DNA from: Zanthoxylum bungeanum
Lineage: Eukaryota > Streptophyta > Magnoliopsida > Sapindales > Rutaceae
DNA length: 64,000 nt
NCBI GenBank assembly: GCA_019454045.1
Contig: SKCR01001866.1
Coordinates: 1 to 64,000 of the forward strand
Reading direction: 5' to 3'
In this document: one piece after another, positions 1 to 13,055 of the stretch
How the letters are laid out: every line of letters begins with the position of its first letter
Position numbering within the stretch: the first letter of the stretch is position 1
The notes under the pieces: generated by a model
Databases searched by the model: none
What the model was told of the DNA's origin: nothing
The model's input: only the letters and a program-made list of their open reading frames with translations
Made by a program: the position numbers and the translations under genes

Positions 1-1023
1 ATTAAGTATGTAGAGGTGTTTTAACACCTAATGCAATAAGACCTACTGGTCTGGGAGTCACTAGCATAAAACTCGTTATAAGGATTGAAGATGTCTTATT
101 TGTATGTATATAGATTAAAAAAAAAGAAATTTATATATGTGTGTGTGTAAACTCTGATGTAACTTTAGGATAAAAATATTACTGTTTTTTCAACAAGACA
201 TATAACTATTGCGGCCACAAATGAATTGATTAATACTTTATCTTATGAGTGTATGGAAAGATGGTAAAAAAATGTTGGAGAGCTTTCTTATTTGATAACT
301 TAAAAAGAAAGAAAATAATTACTAACTTGTAATAATCTGTCGGTTAAGTTTTTTCTTAAATATCCGGATAATAGTAATAAGTTAGTTGGGAGTGTGATGA
401 ACATTAAAAAGTATACATTTAATAAAAGAAAAATTAGTCATTTTACACTTATAGTTTCATTAATCCTCTTAACGTAGCACATTTGTGAAATAATAATTAA
501 TTTTATATTTTATTTATTTTTATTGTGATTTTTATTTCTTATGTAGGTGAAATACCACTTTATATGCTCAATTGGAAAATGGACACGATATCTGGATTAC
601 AGAGACTTAAAAACCTAAAAAAAAATGTGAAAACCAGGTTTGAATCAGTCTTGAAAACATTTACCGTATTCTGATTGGCTGCTAAATGAGCTTACAATTA
701 ATTTAACCATACATGATTGTATTCAATTATTATTAAAAAAAATTGAAAAATAAAAAGTCAAAAATGGCAAATCACCTAACTTCATTGAAATTTTCAAAAG
801 TTGTTGGACACATCTTACCTATAATTTAAGGTACTCGACACCTTTTCAAGGCATACTGTTTATGTGTATTCTTGTAGAATTTCTGAAGGAGTGTCAGTCT
901 TTATGTGTTTTATTTTTTAATTTCTGTTGTAATTTCTTTCACTTTATTAATAAAATTATGTTTGTTTTTATTCATATCATGAATAGCTCAATTTCATTCA
1001 GTTGAGGTAAAATATTGAAAATC
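1..1023. other. AT-rich spacer, no gene seen
   Basis: This stretch is AT-rich with stop codons in all frames. It contains a short GT run near 136-148 and several homopolymer A or T tracts. No conserved protein text, LTR terminus or RNA gene was recognised. Confidence 0.6.
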
Positions 1024-1026
1024 TTA

Positions 1027-1433
1027 GGTTTCATTTGGTATAACTTTTCAAAAAGTATTTCTTCAAGTATAACTTTTACTAGTAGAGCTTTGAGAAGTAT
1101 AGTTTTTGATTAAAAAAATTAAAATTAAGTGTTTGGTTGTGAATGAGAGCTTTTATTAAAAATTATAAAATAATTTATTTGGATAAGTTTTCTTTAAGTT
1201 GTGTTATGAAAGAAATGAAATAATATTTCTAAATTAAATAAGGGTATTATAGATAATTTAACCCTTTAAAAAAGCTTTACAAGCTTTACTCTCTAGTAGA
1301 GGCAAAATAGTTTTTTAATCCTAAAAAGCTCCACTTAAAATACAACCAAACACCACCAAAATTTTTGAAAAGAGCTTTTGAGATTAAAACAAAAACTATT
1401 TTACATCTACTAGAAGCCATACCAAACATACAC
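1027..1433. mobile_element. Tourist-like MITE (PIF/Harbinger type)
   Basis: A 407-bp non-coding element is flanked on both sides by the trinucleotide TTA (1,024-1,026 and 1,434-1,436). The left end begins GGTTTCATTTGGTATAACTT. The reverse complement of the right end begins GTGTATGTTTGGTATGGCTT, so the termini are imperfect inverted repeats sharing TTTGGTAT. A TTA/TAA duplication, short length and no ORF are the marks of Tourist MITEs mobilised by PIF/Harbinger transposases. The element call rests on ends plus duplication only. Confidence 0.65.
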
Positions 1434-1481
1434 TTAGTATGAAAATATAGGTTAATTTTACTTATGTTATAAATATAAATT

Positions 1482-3421
1482 TATTGGGGCAGATATGGGA
1501 CCCATATGGTCAGATCGGTGTCTCACACAGCGAGAGTGGCTCTAACCCGTAGATATCAAGCATGAGTGTATTTTTAAATAATTTAATGGGATACTATATT
1601 CCATTACGAGTGCATAGGAAAAAAAATTGCGGCTGAATCGGTATGCGGAACCTCAAAAATAAGAGAACTCACACGCTATAGTGCGTAGCGCCAGCACATT
1701 TTTTTTAAAAAATTTTTATCTGTTAAATTATTTTTCAAAATAATTCCTTTCGATCTTCCATAAACACTTCTAAACAACCAAAATTAATTTTTAACATAAA
1801 AACCAACATCAACACATGTCAAAGAATAAAATCATGTTTTTTTCAAAATATCAAATCTTTTTACAAAAAAACATATATTTATTCTAAATACGCACATGCG
1901 TAATTTTTGAATTTAAGATACAAACCAAATTAGAATCCTACAACGAAGTGACTCATGAACAATTCTAGGACACTCAAAGATGGTCAAGTGATTCTAGAAT
2001 GGTAGTCATAGCTCCAAGCTATCATCTAGAGTTCCAAAGTCTAATTTAATATTTCATATCCAACATGAACATTTTGAGCCAATCACAAGCATATTGTGTT
2101 TGTACTTCCAAAACATTCATACATAATTTATTACCTTAATTTCAACATTAAGCTATATTATTATGTATCCAATACATAATACATCACTATATACTTCATT
2201 AATGAAAATAACTCACTAATGAAAACATAGCTTTAGAGAAGATCAAACTTACCTAGTAAGCTTGATTCCAAGATCCAATTTTCTTCTCCTTGTTGAAATG
2301 TTGTAGAGAACTTCCAAAGTTAGCAAGCTTCAAGCTTGACTCCAAGATCCAATCTTGATTCCAATGCTAGCAAGCTTGATTCCAAGATCCAATCTTGATT
2401 TCTCCTTGTTGAAATTTTGTAGAGAACTTCCAAAACTTCTATAAACATTTCTTTTACTCAGGCTAATATTTCTAAATCTTACTTGTTTTAGCTTTCACAA
2501 GCTTAACTTTCATAAGCTCAAGCTTAATTAAAAACTTGCTCAAACTTGCCTTTTATTGCAAAACTTATATAATTTTTAATTAATAAAAATCTTAATAACT
2601 TTTAGGTGGGCTTAATCCAATTTGTCCAAATATGTATAGTTAGGTGTGACTAATCACTTTTGTCTACCACTTTGATTTAATCCACTTAAATCAAGATAAA
2701 GTTTAACCATTGGATTAGTTGATTGTCTACACTTTGATTTAATCTAATTAAATCAAGCCAAATACACCTATTATTACATATTTATAATTACCAAAATATC
2801 CTCCAATTGTAGAGATATTTATGAAATTACAATAAAGTCCTTGTGTGATTTTAGAATAATCTAATTAATCCAGGGTCAAAGTAAATAATTAATGTTATCC
2901 AATGGAGAAGAACTTGAAGCTTACAAATGGCGTGAGGAAACTCTCCCCTTCATTTTTTTTTTTGCTTCTCATTTTAGGGATGAATGAATAGTGTCTTATA
3001 TTTATACTACGGGCTGATTTTTGACTGAAAAATAAGTGGTTTAAGTGGTGCCACATGGCACAACTTAAAGCAGTCCACGTTTTTCCTTGTGGCTGCCACG
3101 CAAATAATAATTTTTGACTTGGTTCTATTCCGCATTTGAGAAAATGAACAACGCGAAAATTGTAGGACTCGGTATTATATTTCCGACGATATAAAATTTG
3201 AAATAATCGGAGATTTTTTGAAAAAGTTAGGGTTGACATACGAAAGGGCTGCTTGTTGACTCAAATGAATAGTAAATGTGTTGAATATGAAAATTTATCC
3301 AGGACCTCCGGACGAGATTCCTAATGTTCGAAACCTATTTTAATATTATTTTATGAGTTCTAAGATGTTACTCATGATGATTCATTATATCGGATATGAC
3401 TGGTCTGATCAGGGTGTTGCA
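1482..3421 (+). mobile_element. Solo-LTR-like dispersed repeat, copy 1
   Basis: This 1.9-kb block starts TATTGGGGCAGATATGGGAC and ends GGGTGTTGCA. A second, partial copy in the same orientation begins at 63,639 (TGTTGGGGGC...), sharing phrases such as CTAACCCGTAGATATCAAG and the following AATAATTTAATGG text. The TG...CA-like ends and length fit an LTR, and the lack of a primer-binding site to the right or a partner LTR nearby fits a solo LTR. The flanking pentamers (AAATT / ATCTT) match at only three positions, so a target-site duplication is not shown. No coding content was recognised inside. Confidence 0.5.
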
Positions 3422-5082
3422 ATCTTCTGACCTTAGTATTTTATTTTATTATTGTATTATATTTGCATCCAATTTAATTGTCATGCCACTTCATTCAATT
3501 TAATCTTTTATTTTATTGCTTATATATTATTGTTAGTAGTATTATTTTATTCTTCTAAATTAATTATCATATGAATCGACTCCGGACTTACTAAATTATT
3601 TTATTACTTCTACACTCCTACACTTGAGAGTAAAATACCACTTTTGTGAATGTGTCAAGAGCGATACTAACTATTAAGTGACTCTTTAGTTCCCAATATA
3701 TGGACCGATAAAAATAGATAGTATTTGATTAGTTGGGCGAGTGTGTCAGAATGTACGTACACTGATTTCTTTTCCATGTTCTCTTACCCAACATCAATTC
3801 AACTTCAAAATTTAAATATGTTAATCTATATACTATATAGGATGCCTTTGAAAATTTGAGAAATTGCCACTGAAAACCTATAAAGAAGTAGAGAGCAAAT
3901 AGAGGCTGCGTCTCTCCTATATGACATGAATTTTCAACTGCTTAACCCTAATTCTTCCTGCTTTGGTTTTTCCTTTGTAATTCATTTGATTTGTCAATAT
4001 ATTAATGTTAAAAATATTTATGTATATTATAGATTCATGCATTTGAGTATACATGTTAGTAAGTAGCATCATTACTAAGTGCCTTATTTATTCAAGGAAC
4101 ATTCCCACATCCCAAATTCAAAAAGGTAAGTATCAGTGTTTTCGGAATCAGGGGAAAAAGATTAATGGATTGTATCTAAAAAATCGGTAAAATCAGCTTA
4201 CGTAATAGATAATTTTATTTAATTAAAATTACAAAAATTCGAGTTGGTTCGATACAGTTTGGCTTTGAGTCTGATCCGATCATATATAAAAATTAATCTA
4301 ACAAAAAAACGTTATAGTTCTCAAAACTATGGTATGAATTTTTTAATAGTTGGTATTTCTGTTCCATCCAATACAGTGAGCCAATTCAATTTTGTTTTTT
4401 TGACACACAAGAATAGGATGATTATTATTCTATTCGTGGTTTCAGGTTTTTAATATTAAAAAAAAAAAAAAAAAAGGGTTTATTTATTTGGACAAGTGAA
4501 GTTACAGTGTCGGCTGCAACGCCATATTTTATTATATATAATGTTGTTAGCAGTCCTCGGAATACTCATTGATATTCATTTGAATAGAATAATGAATAGA
4601 TGGCGTTCTTGTGTGGTGGCTGCTGCCACGTGTTGATTATATAAAAAATCTGGATATTTATCTATTACAATAAATTCAACAACTGCCGCTACTAATTGGT
4701 TGGTGGCTGCATTTCTCTGAGAAAAAAATATTGGTAACGGCTCTCGCTTTCATGAAAATTTATATAAGGCCGGTTTTTATATGATTATTCAATCAATAAA
4801 TAATATATGTTGTAGTTTTTTCTTTCTCGATTTTGATTGATCATTCTCAAAATATATCAAATATGTGTCATTTATTAATTGAATTGTCGTATAAAAACAA
4901 TCCTAAAAAAGTTTGTTAAATTTGTTCCATATTTATTTTCTTTCAAGGAATGGGGTTATGGGTTTGAATGGTTGAATTTGAAAAGCCTTGCTTGTGGAAA
5001 ATATTGCTTAGTGGTTGTTGGGACATTTGTCAATTCCCAAGATGTTAGGATACTTGTTTACTCACCCATGATGGATTGACGA
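3422..5082. other. Spacer with promoter-like motifs, no gene confirmed
   Basis: The stretch is AT-rich with a poly-A run near 4,455-4,475. A G-box core CACGTG lies at 4,627-4,632 and a TATATAAG box at 4,761-4,768, about 130 bp apart. The spacing resembles a plant promoter, but no ATG-initiated ORF with recognisable protein follows before the Tekay-type LTR begins at 5,083. If a gene once started here, its body may have been displaced by that element. This is inference. Confidence 0.3.
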
Positions 5083-7202
5083 TGTAATAACCCAAAATTC
5101 GTTTCATGAGCATTATTGGATTATCCGCAATAAACAAGGGTCAAACGTGTCAAAATAGGTTAAGGGGTCTAAATTAACCAATGAAGAAACTGCAAGGGGC
5201 TAATCGAAATTCACCATGAAACTTCTTATTCCTTACAACAAAAAACGTGACCAACCTCTCCCTTGAAGAGACAGACAACGCGTGGAGGGGAGAGAGAGAA
5301 ATCCGGCCATCATAGGTCATTTTTCGATGATTAGAGCTGGGGGAATGTAGAGGAAGACTTGTGGAGCATTTTAACGGTGGTGCTATCACCGGAGATGGCG
5401 ATTTCAGGCTAAAAGAGAATATGAGTAAATATTTGATTTTTGGCCAATTCACAAGGAATCATGGCGTGTTTGATCACATGACCTCCACAAAAGGACTCAT
5501 GAGAGCATTGCACATCTATTGGTGTCGAGATGTCGGAGTTCACTTGTGTCTTGGGCAGTTTGTTGTCTTCAATGTTTCCAACGTGTTGTACCGATTCTTT
5601 CGTGCGGTAATGAGCTTGAGCTTTGACTTTTCTTGTATTTAAGTGTATTATCGAATTTTTACGTTGTTAATTTAATAGTTTTGAAGTGTTTTATTGTATT
5701 AATTATTGAATTATGGTGTTTGATATGAAATGTAGATATGTATGGTTATTGTGGGCCCTGGATGAACATTTTTTGGTATTGGATTTTACTTGGGAAGTTC
5801 GTGTTTTAAACGGAACCATGTCGAATTTCCGTTAGAATTGTATGGGATATTAAATTGGAAGTTTTACATCTTAGGTTTCGAGATACTACTTTTGAGTGGC
5901 CATTTGACAGTCACCGATCAACGGGACCCGCGTGCCTTGTTAGGCATGTCAAGTGGGCCCGATGAGAGTTTTTAGTAGTGTAATCAACATAATAGATTTG
6001 ACATGTTGAGCACTGTTGAGAGGTTGGTTTCGCATTTCGAATGTCGGATTGAGGTAGAGATTCGATTTCACACCTTAATTATGGTATTTAAATTTATTTA
6101 TATCTATCATTATGTTGTGTATATAAAAAAGATATAAAATATGTTTTAATATTAGTCATGTTTTATATAATGTGAGGTGGCGCGTCATGCAGTACGACAT
6201 GACCATTATGAGTTTATTTGATTTATTTTTATAAATATATGCATGATAGTACAAATTTAAAATGAAATGGACTCGGATTGGTAATGAAATTTAAAATTAG
6301 ATATGTGTAAAATTCGAATATGTGGAGCCCTGTTGTGGATCACATATTGGATATTATATTGTCATGTTGCGGTATTTATTCGTGTGGAGCCCAGTTGTGG
6401 CCCACCTCATAGACCTTGGTTGCCCCATTGTGGCAATCGTTATGCGGCCGCAATTGGCGCTATTTGGACAGTGATGACGCATCCCTGGATGTAAGTCCCT
6501 ACCTACACATGGTTTCTTTATTATTGACCCATTGTGCCATTTGTTTATTGTTGCCCCGTTGTTGGACTTGTTATGCGGCTCTGTCGTGACACATGTTTAC
6601 GCATCCCCGTGTGATATTTCATTCATGCGATTTTTCTTTAAAATGATTAATTATTATCGATGATGCATATTTTAATTATACTTGTGTATACATATAAATT
6701 ATAATTTTTCTCCTAACTTTTGCATCATCAGTATTTATTTTATTAGACATACACATATCTATATATCTTACTAACCATGTAGGATTTTTGTAAAACCATT
6801 TAAGGTGCGTTATTTAATCTGTATTAAGTGCATGGTTTTGTTCATCCCTTAATATCAATTATCCAGATATAAGTTTGGATGACTTGGAAAGTGAGGAGCT
6901 TGGCTGATTCCTCGGAGATTTTGATTATCAGACTATGAATTTATTTGGGTGATGTTTTCCATTATCTAACTATTGTTTGAATTTTGAATATTTATTCACG
7001 ACAAGTGTTCACATTTATATGAGGGAATGTTGTAAATATTTTTCTACACGATTTTATATTTTCTTTTTATTTTAAGACTTTGGGACATGTTTGAACTATT
7101 TGACCGATTTCTTTTAACTTTTGACCATTTGACTGGTTTTTGAATCATTTTATTTTGTATTATTTATTTAAATATCATTTACCTCGATTTTCGAACGTGA
7201 CA
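5083..7202 (+). repeat. 5' LTR of the Tekay/Del-like element
   Basis: It aligns along its length with 10,676-12,911. It lacks about 80 bp that the right copy carries near 12,560-12,645, and it differs by many scattered substitutions, so the insertion is old. Internal GTGGAGCCC(A/C)(A/G)TTGTGG phrases recur as a loose short repeat around 6,325-6,420. Confidence 0.85.
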
Positions 7203-7209
7203 ACTTTTA

Positions 7210-7222
7210 TGGTATCATAGTG
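7210..7222 (+). other. Primer-binding site (initiator Met tRNA type)
   Basis: TGGTATCATAGTG starts eight bases after the LTR end. It resembles the canonical TGGTATCAGAGC that pairs with the 3' end of tRNA-iMet, with mismatches consistent with decay. Confidence 0.7.
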
Positions 7223-8199
7223 CCAATTTTACCTTCTTTAGGATGTGACACATGTTAAGAAAATGTTTTAAGTTTTTATTTTTACGTTTTCAATATTTTG
7301 ATCCGTATACATCATCCTAGTGTGAAAGTCTGGTAATAAAATACATAGTCAGTTGAATAAGTATGTGAATAGGGTAAAATTTGCCTTTTAACCATGAGAA
7401 CAACCCTATTGTAGAGGTTGTGCTTGAGGCCCTAGAGCTATTGCAAACTTTGTTATGAGATAATGTGGCAACCATATTATAGTTGTGATATACTACATCG
7501 TTTTGGAAGATGTATGTGATGGGCTTTTCGGGAATAGCCTCAGGTAATCTAGTAAGACACTTTCGGGACAAGATTCTGAGTTGGGTCACCCTGATATTGG
7601 AATAGGATTGAAAACATGTGGTTTTAAGGCTTCGGAGTTGGACCACTATGCGCTGCCAAAAAGGTTAATATCTTACTAGTTGGGCAAGTCATCATTGTAT
7701 ATATATCGAGTTCCAACTCTTGAAACAAGAGATCTAACTGTCGGTCAACATCAAGTTTGATTCGTTAAGCTATTCTGATATACTCTTCATTCGGTACCCC
7801 GAATACGAACTCATTAGAATAAAGGAGTCGATGAGGACCATCCATCATATAATAGTTTTATAGCTAGTTCTCACAGTTCAATACCTCTACATGAGCATCC
7901 TCGTTGCTACTCAGTTTGACCTCCTAGGTTAGAAGTTTAGAAATTTTAATGTACGTGTAAGATGTCATTGATTTTGAGGAATTATAATTGTTGGAACTTT
8001 CAGGATAGAGGAGTAGATTTGAGTGGTAGCCAATTGAAGTAGAGTTGGGGGAAATAATAGAATGTGTAAGAGGCAAGTGGTTAAACCCTTACAGTGATTA
8101 GTACATATGGTTTAGATGCTCTTGTAAGCAATGTCTTTATTGACACGTGATCATTATGTGGTTGACTCGAAAACTACCCATTCATATATATTTGTATTT

Positions 8200-10090
8200 C
8201 TTGCTTCTGAGTTGGACTTAAAGGTTGGATCTTTTAGTCCACCGTTGAGTTTGAGTACTCCATTGGGATGAACTTGTGCCCTCCATGTGCAGATCTTTTC
8301 GGGTAGTCGTTGGACCAGACAAGTTGACTGCTGACTTGATTGTGATACCGATGTATCTGTTTAACATGAACTTAGGTGTGGACTGGTGGTCGTACTAACA
8401 GTTTGGTTGATTACCACAATGTAGAATTGTGTTTCATATGATGGATGTGAAGTGACGTATCAAGTTGTTTTGGGTTTGAAGTCATCTATTTACGTTCTTA
8501 AGAAGCGTGTTGGAAAGAGAAGAAACTGGAAGGCTTGATACACCTGTATTTGAAAGAGACTTGTTAGCTACCAGTGGACACCCTTTTTTGTATTGATAAT
8601 GATAAATTTTCTTAATGTGTTTCCATATGAGTAATCTGGATTCATGTTGTGTTGTTTCAATTCCAAGCATGTTCTCCTAATTTATGTACCTCTATATCAT
8701 AAGGTGACAATTGGATTATGGGAATTGCGGGAGCAATTGTAAGAACTATTTGGCATATGACTTACACTCTAGTGTTCTGTTTGTGAAATTTCGGTGTTGT
8801 TTTGATAAGGGCTTGATGGTCTATTTTGATTTTAAGTTGATTTTTATCAGTTGAACCAAGCTATAATCTACAAGAAGCATATGTGTCCTAAATTGATGAC
8901 TTATTGGACCATTTAGTGGTTCTGAGTGCTTCTCCAAGTTTGACTTTGAATAAGGTTATCATCCGGAATGTGGCATACTGAAGTCGGCATTCAAAGCTCG
9001 ATGTGTGCACTTCGAGTCTCTGGTTATGCCATTTAATTAATTATTGCTCTAACAATTTTTATAAATCTCTTGGATATGTTCATTAGACCTTATTTGGATC
9101 AATTTACTACTGTGATTTGAGGATATTCTGGTATATTCCAAGACTCAAAAGGAACATGAGATATATTTGGAGATTTTCTTATAGACTTTAAGAGTCCACC
9201 AATTATATGATATGGCGAATTGTGATTTTTGGATGTCAGAAGTCAAGATCGTACGATATGTCATTTTCAAAGATATTACATTGGTAGACCCAACAGTTAG
9301 GGGTTGTAATACTCTTGGAGATGCCTTAGTATGTGTCAGACATAGAAATTCTTATTTGATTGGTTGGTCAAATCAGATGTTTTTATCGATAACTTTACGA
9401 AATGGCTATTCCATTGACGAGATTGATAAATACACCATTCACTATAATCTCCAATACTGAAGAACCGTAAGTAATATGTTATGTTGTTTGTGGCACTAGA
9501 TTAAATCTGGTACTGTTACATGATGGCAAACATTTGGATGGTCGAGGAATAACTCTGGATGTGTTTCTTCATGTGAGAAGTATAATTTAATTGTATCGAA
9601 ATACTCTAAACTTGGTGAGGTTCCTTTACCAGAAGTTCATCGGTTTAGACTAGTGGTACATCCGGAAGCTACCAAGTTGTATAGAGACTTTAATGAGGCA
9701 ATACTGACAATCAATAAATGAAACATGATGTGATAAGGCATGAATTTCGATGTATGATTTGCCATCTGATGAGGTCTGAACACTAGGGATTAGCAGAGAT
9801 GCCATAGTTTTTAAGTATTGGAGAGTTGAAGTAGCACCCACTTATTTGTTATCTTATATTTGGATTCAAGGTTTATATCCAAGTTTTTAGAAGAGTCGTA
9901 AGATGCTTTGGGATCAGAATTGAATTTCAGTATTGTCTCATATCTTCATACTGATAGTCAGTTTGATATGTTTGTGCAAATCCCTAAGTGATTCACTCAG
10001 GACTTTGTTATGAAATTTGGAGTAGTTTTATTCTCTATTGGGATGAAACAGGAGATCATGTTACTCATGGGATAGTTTTGATTCAGGATG
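8200..10090 (+). pseudogene. Decayed gag-pol of the Tekay/Del-like element
   Basis: Translation in shifting + frames gives chromoviral pol text broken by many stops. A protease-like stretch at about 8,215-8,470 includes a degraded LG-DW motif. Reverse transcriptase text at about 8,950-9,300 includes phrases matching the family patterns K-AF--R--H-ESLVMPF, PYLDQF and ANCDFW--EV. The catalytic DD box between them is lost. An integrase stretch at about 9,901-10,065 has F-I-S-L-H-TD-Q. No reading frame longer than about 85 codons remains. Gag was not recognised in 7,223-8,200. The gene is certainly non-functional, and the lineage assignment also rests on the LTR and pre-LTR motifs. Confidence 0.75.
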
Positions 10091-10366
10091 ACTAATGGGA
10101 GTAATCGAGTGATAAGGGATCGCTTACGAATGACGCAGAGCTACCAAAAGAGATATGTTATTTGAGAATGAAATTTCAAAAGTCTTGATTGAGATTATGA
10201 TGTCTTAAAGATATTCTCCTTCTAAGGTGTTTTATGATTCAGTATTAAAGGCATGTTGGCCACGTGGTGTTCTGTCCCCTTTTAGTTTCTCAGATGATAA
10301 GCCTAGTTGCGTATGAAATGGTTTTTATCACTATAAGTGTCCTATAAACATGAAGTTTTTGTACCG

Positions 10367-10548
10367 ATATTATACTAGCGATGACATGTTTGGGACCAAG
10401 AGGTCTGAAACCCTTTGTGCTAAGAACAAAACTATGCAAATGCAAGATTTGGGTTTGAGATCCATCCATGTTGTGTAGCCCAATATTATACTAGCGATGA
10501 CATGTTTGGGACCAGAAGGTCTGAAACCCTTGGTGCTAAGAACAAAAC
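10367..10548 (+). repeat. 66-bp direct duplication inside the Tekay-like interior
   Basis: The segment 10,367-10,432 (from ATATTATACTAGCGATGACA) recurs at 10,483-10,548 with about two differences. The start-to-start distance is 116 bp. It lies downstream of the integrase relic and has no recognised function. Confidence 0.8.
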
Positions 10549-10643
10549 ATGCTTTCAGGGTTTGGACTGATGTGTTTGAGATTTTCCTGTCTATTTAATC
10601 TCCATACATGATATTGTACATTGATTTATTTTGTATTTTGAAT

Positions 10644-10675
10644 TTCGGGACGAAATTCTTCAAATGAGAGATGGA
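10644..10675 (+). other. Pre-LTR conserved tract and polypurine region
   Basis: AATTTCGGGACGAAATTC is followed by a purine-rich stretch (GAGAGATGGA) directly before the 3' LTR. In Del/Tekay-type elements this phrase marks the end of pol and the plus-strand priming region. Confidence 0.7.
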
Positions 10676-12911
10676 TGTAAAAATCTAAAATTCTTGTCAA
10701 GGACATTATTGGACATTCCCCCCATAAACAAGGGTCAAAATGTCAAAAGAGGTCAAGCGTCCAAATTAACCAATGAAAAAACTGCAGGGGGCTAACCAAA
10801 ATTTACCATGCCACTACATAAAGCAAACATCTCATATTTCTTACAATAAAAACATAACCAACCCCTTATTTGAATAGAGAGAAAACACATGGAGGGGAGA
10901 CAGAGAAATCCAGCCATGTTATGTCATTTTTCGATAATTGGGGCTAGGGGAAATGTAAAGAAAGACTTGTGGAGAATTTTGACGATGGTGGTGTCACCGG
11001 AGATGACAATTTTCAGCTAAAAATAAGCATGGGTGGAGATTCAATTTTTGGCCAATTCATGGCGAACCATGGCGAGTTTGAGCATACGACCACCATAATT
11101 GGATTCAGGAGAGCAATGTGTGTCTACTGGTGTCAGGGTGCTGGAGTTCACCGGTGGGCAAGCTCTACGTGCCGATGCATATGGCGACGCGTGAAGGCCA
11201 CACATGGTTATGTCTTGGGCAATTTATTGTCTTCGATGTTTCCGACATGCTAAGGTAATCCTATAACATGATAATGAACTCGAGCTTTGAATTTTCTTGT
11301 ATTTAAGTATATTATCGAGTTTTTATGCATGTTAATTTAATAGTTTTAAAGTGTTTTATTGTATTAATTGTTGAATTGTGAAGTTGGATATGAAATATGG
11401 ATATGTATGGTTATTGTTGGCCCTGGATAAGTAATTTTTTGGTATTGAATTTTAAGTGGGAAGTCCGTGTTTTAAACGGAACCATGTCGAATTTCTGATA
11501 GAATTGCACGAGATATTAAAATTTGATATTTTGTATCTTAAGTTTCAAAATGCTACTTTTGAGTGGCCATTTGGCTGTCACCGGTCAGCGAGATCCACAT
11601 GCTTCGTAAGGCGTATCGGTGGATCCAAGGAGGGTTTTGTAGCAGTGTAACTAAAAAAATAGATTTGATGCGTTGAGAAATGTTGAGAGGTCAGTTTCGC
11701 ATTTAGAATGTTGGGTTGAGGTAGGGATTCAGTTTCACACATTAATTGTGGTTTTTAAATTTATTTATATGTATCACTATATTGTACATAAAAAATAATG
11801 TAAAATATATTTTAATATTAGCAATGTTTTTTATAATGTGAGGTGGTGGGTTAGACGGTACGCCGTGACCATTATAAGTTTATTTATTTTGTTTGTATAA
11901 ATATATGCATGGTAGTACAAATTTGAAATGGAGCAAACTTGGATTGGTAATGAAATTTAAAATTGGATATATATATATATATATATATATGTGGAGCCCC
12001 ATTGTGATGCACATCTTGGATATTTATTACCACCTTACGGTATTTGCTTTTGTGGATCCCCGTTGTGGCCCGACTTATAAACCTTGGTTGCCCTATTGTG
12101 GCAATTATTACGCGGTCCTGAGTGGCGCTATTTGGACGGTGATGACGCGTCCCTCGGTGTATGTCTATGCGCATGGTGTTTTTATAATTGCCATATTGTG
12201 GCACTTATTATGTGGCCACATAATGGCACATGTTTACGCAACTTGTTGTGGCATTTCATTCGCATGATTTTTCTTTAAAATGATTAATTATTATTAATTA
12301 TTTATATTTTAATTATACATGTGTATATGTATAAATTATAAATTTTATCCTCACCTTTGCATCACTGATATTTATTTTTGCTCAACACATATATATTTAT
12401 ATATCTTACTAAATATGCAGTATTTTTGTAAAAATAATTCAGGTGATTTATTTAATCTATACTGAGCGCGTCGTTTTGCTCACCCCTTAATATCAATCAT
12501 CCAGGTAGGAGTCATGATGACTTGGAAAGTGAGGAACATGGGTGATTCCTCGAGGACTTTGGATTGTGTCAGGTTGATTATCTTCACAAATCGATGTTGG
12601 TACATTCTCATAGGTATTTCATTTGTATTTAAGATTATCAAACTATGAATTTATTTGGGTGATGCATTCCATAATCAGAAAATTATTTGAATTTTGAATA
12701 TTTATTCATGACAGGTGTTCACATTTATCTGTAGGGATGTTTTAAATATTTTTTACATGATTTTATATTCCTTTTTGTTTTAAAGTCTTCGGGGCATATT
12801 TTGACTCTTAGACCGATTTCTTTTAACTTTTGGTCATTTAATTGGTCTTTGAATCATTTTATTTTATATTATTTACTTAAATGTCATTGGCATTGGTTTT
12901 AGCTCGTGACA
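10676..12911 (+). repeat. 3' LTR of the Tekay/Del-like element
   Basis: This is the partner of 5,083-7,202. It contains a pure AT dinucleotide run at 11,967-11,990 absent from the left copy, and an extra block near 12,560-12,645. Confidence 0.85.
11967..11990. repeat. (AT)12 microsatellite
   Basis: Twelve perfect AT units lie inside the 3' LTR, at a position where the 5' LTR has no such run. Confidence 0.95.
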
Positions 12912-13055
12912 TATGTTAATGAGTGTTGAGGATACATGTGAGGCCACCTCTTGATTATTTGGTGATTTTGATAGTTGTCCTATCAACAATTGTTGGTTGA
13001 TGACAAATGAAATATTGATTCAACCACTTGTCCCCATTGATCATTTGATGACTAA

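Larger units (their letters stand above)
5083..12911 (+). mobile_element. Ty3/gypsy element, Tekay/Del-like, decayed
   Basis: Two direct repeats of 2.1-2.2 kb (5,083-7,202 and 10,676-12,911) bracket a 3.5-kb interior. The LTR starts TGTAATAACCCAAAATTC in the left copy and TGTAAAAATCTAAAATTC in the right copy, and both end CGTGACA. An initiator-Met-type primer-binding site follows the left LTR, and the phrase AATTTCGGGACGAAATTC precedes the right LTR, which is typical of Del/Tekay chromoviral elements. The interior holds only broken protease, reverse transcriptase and integrase text. Flanking pentamers differ (GACGA / TATGT), so a target-site duplication is not visible. An unequal exchange or deletion may have altered one end. 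Confidence 0.85.

Noticed and set aside
2895..3239. 114-codon minus-strand frame in the first LTR-like repeat
   Set aside because: Low-complexity, no motif, and inside a non-coding repeat.
4879..5079. Open frame of 66 codons before the Tekay-like LTR
   Set aside because: It starts at TTG, not ATG, and the sequence matches no family I recognise. It is best treated as chance.
11884..12278. Overlapping frames on both strands in the Tekay-like 3' LTR
   Set aside because: They arise from the AT microsatellite and LTR text and are not preserved in the 5' LTR.
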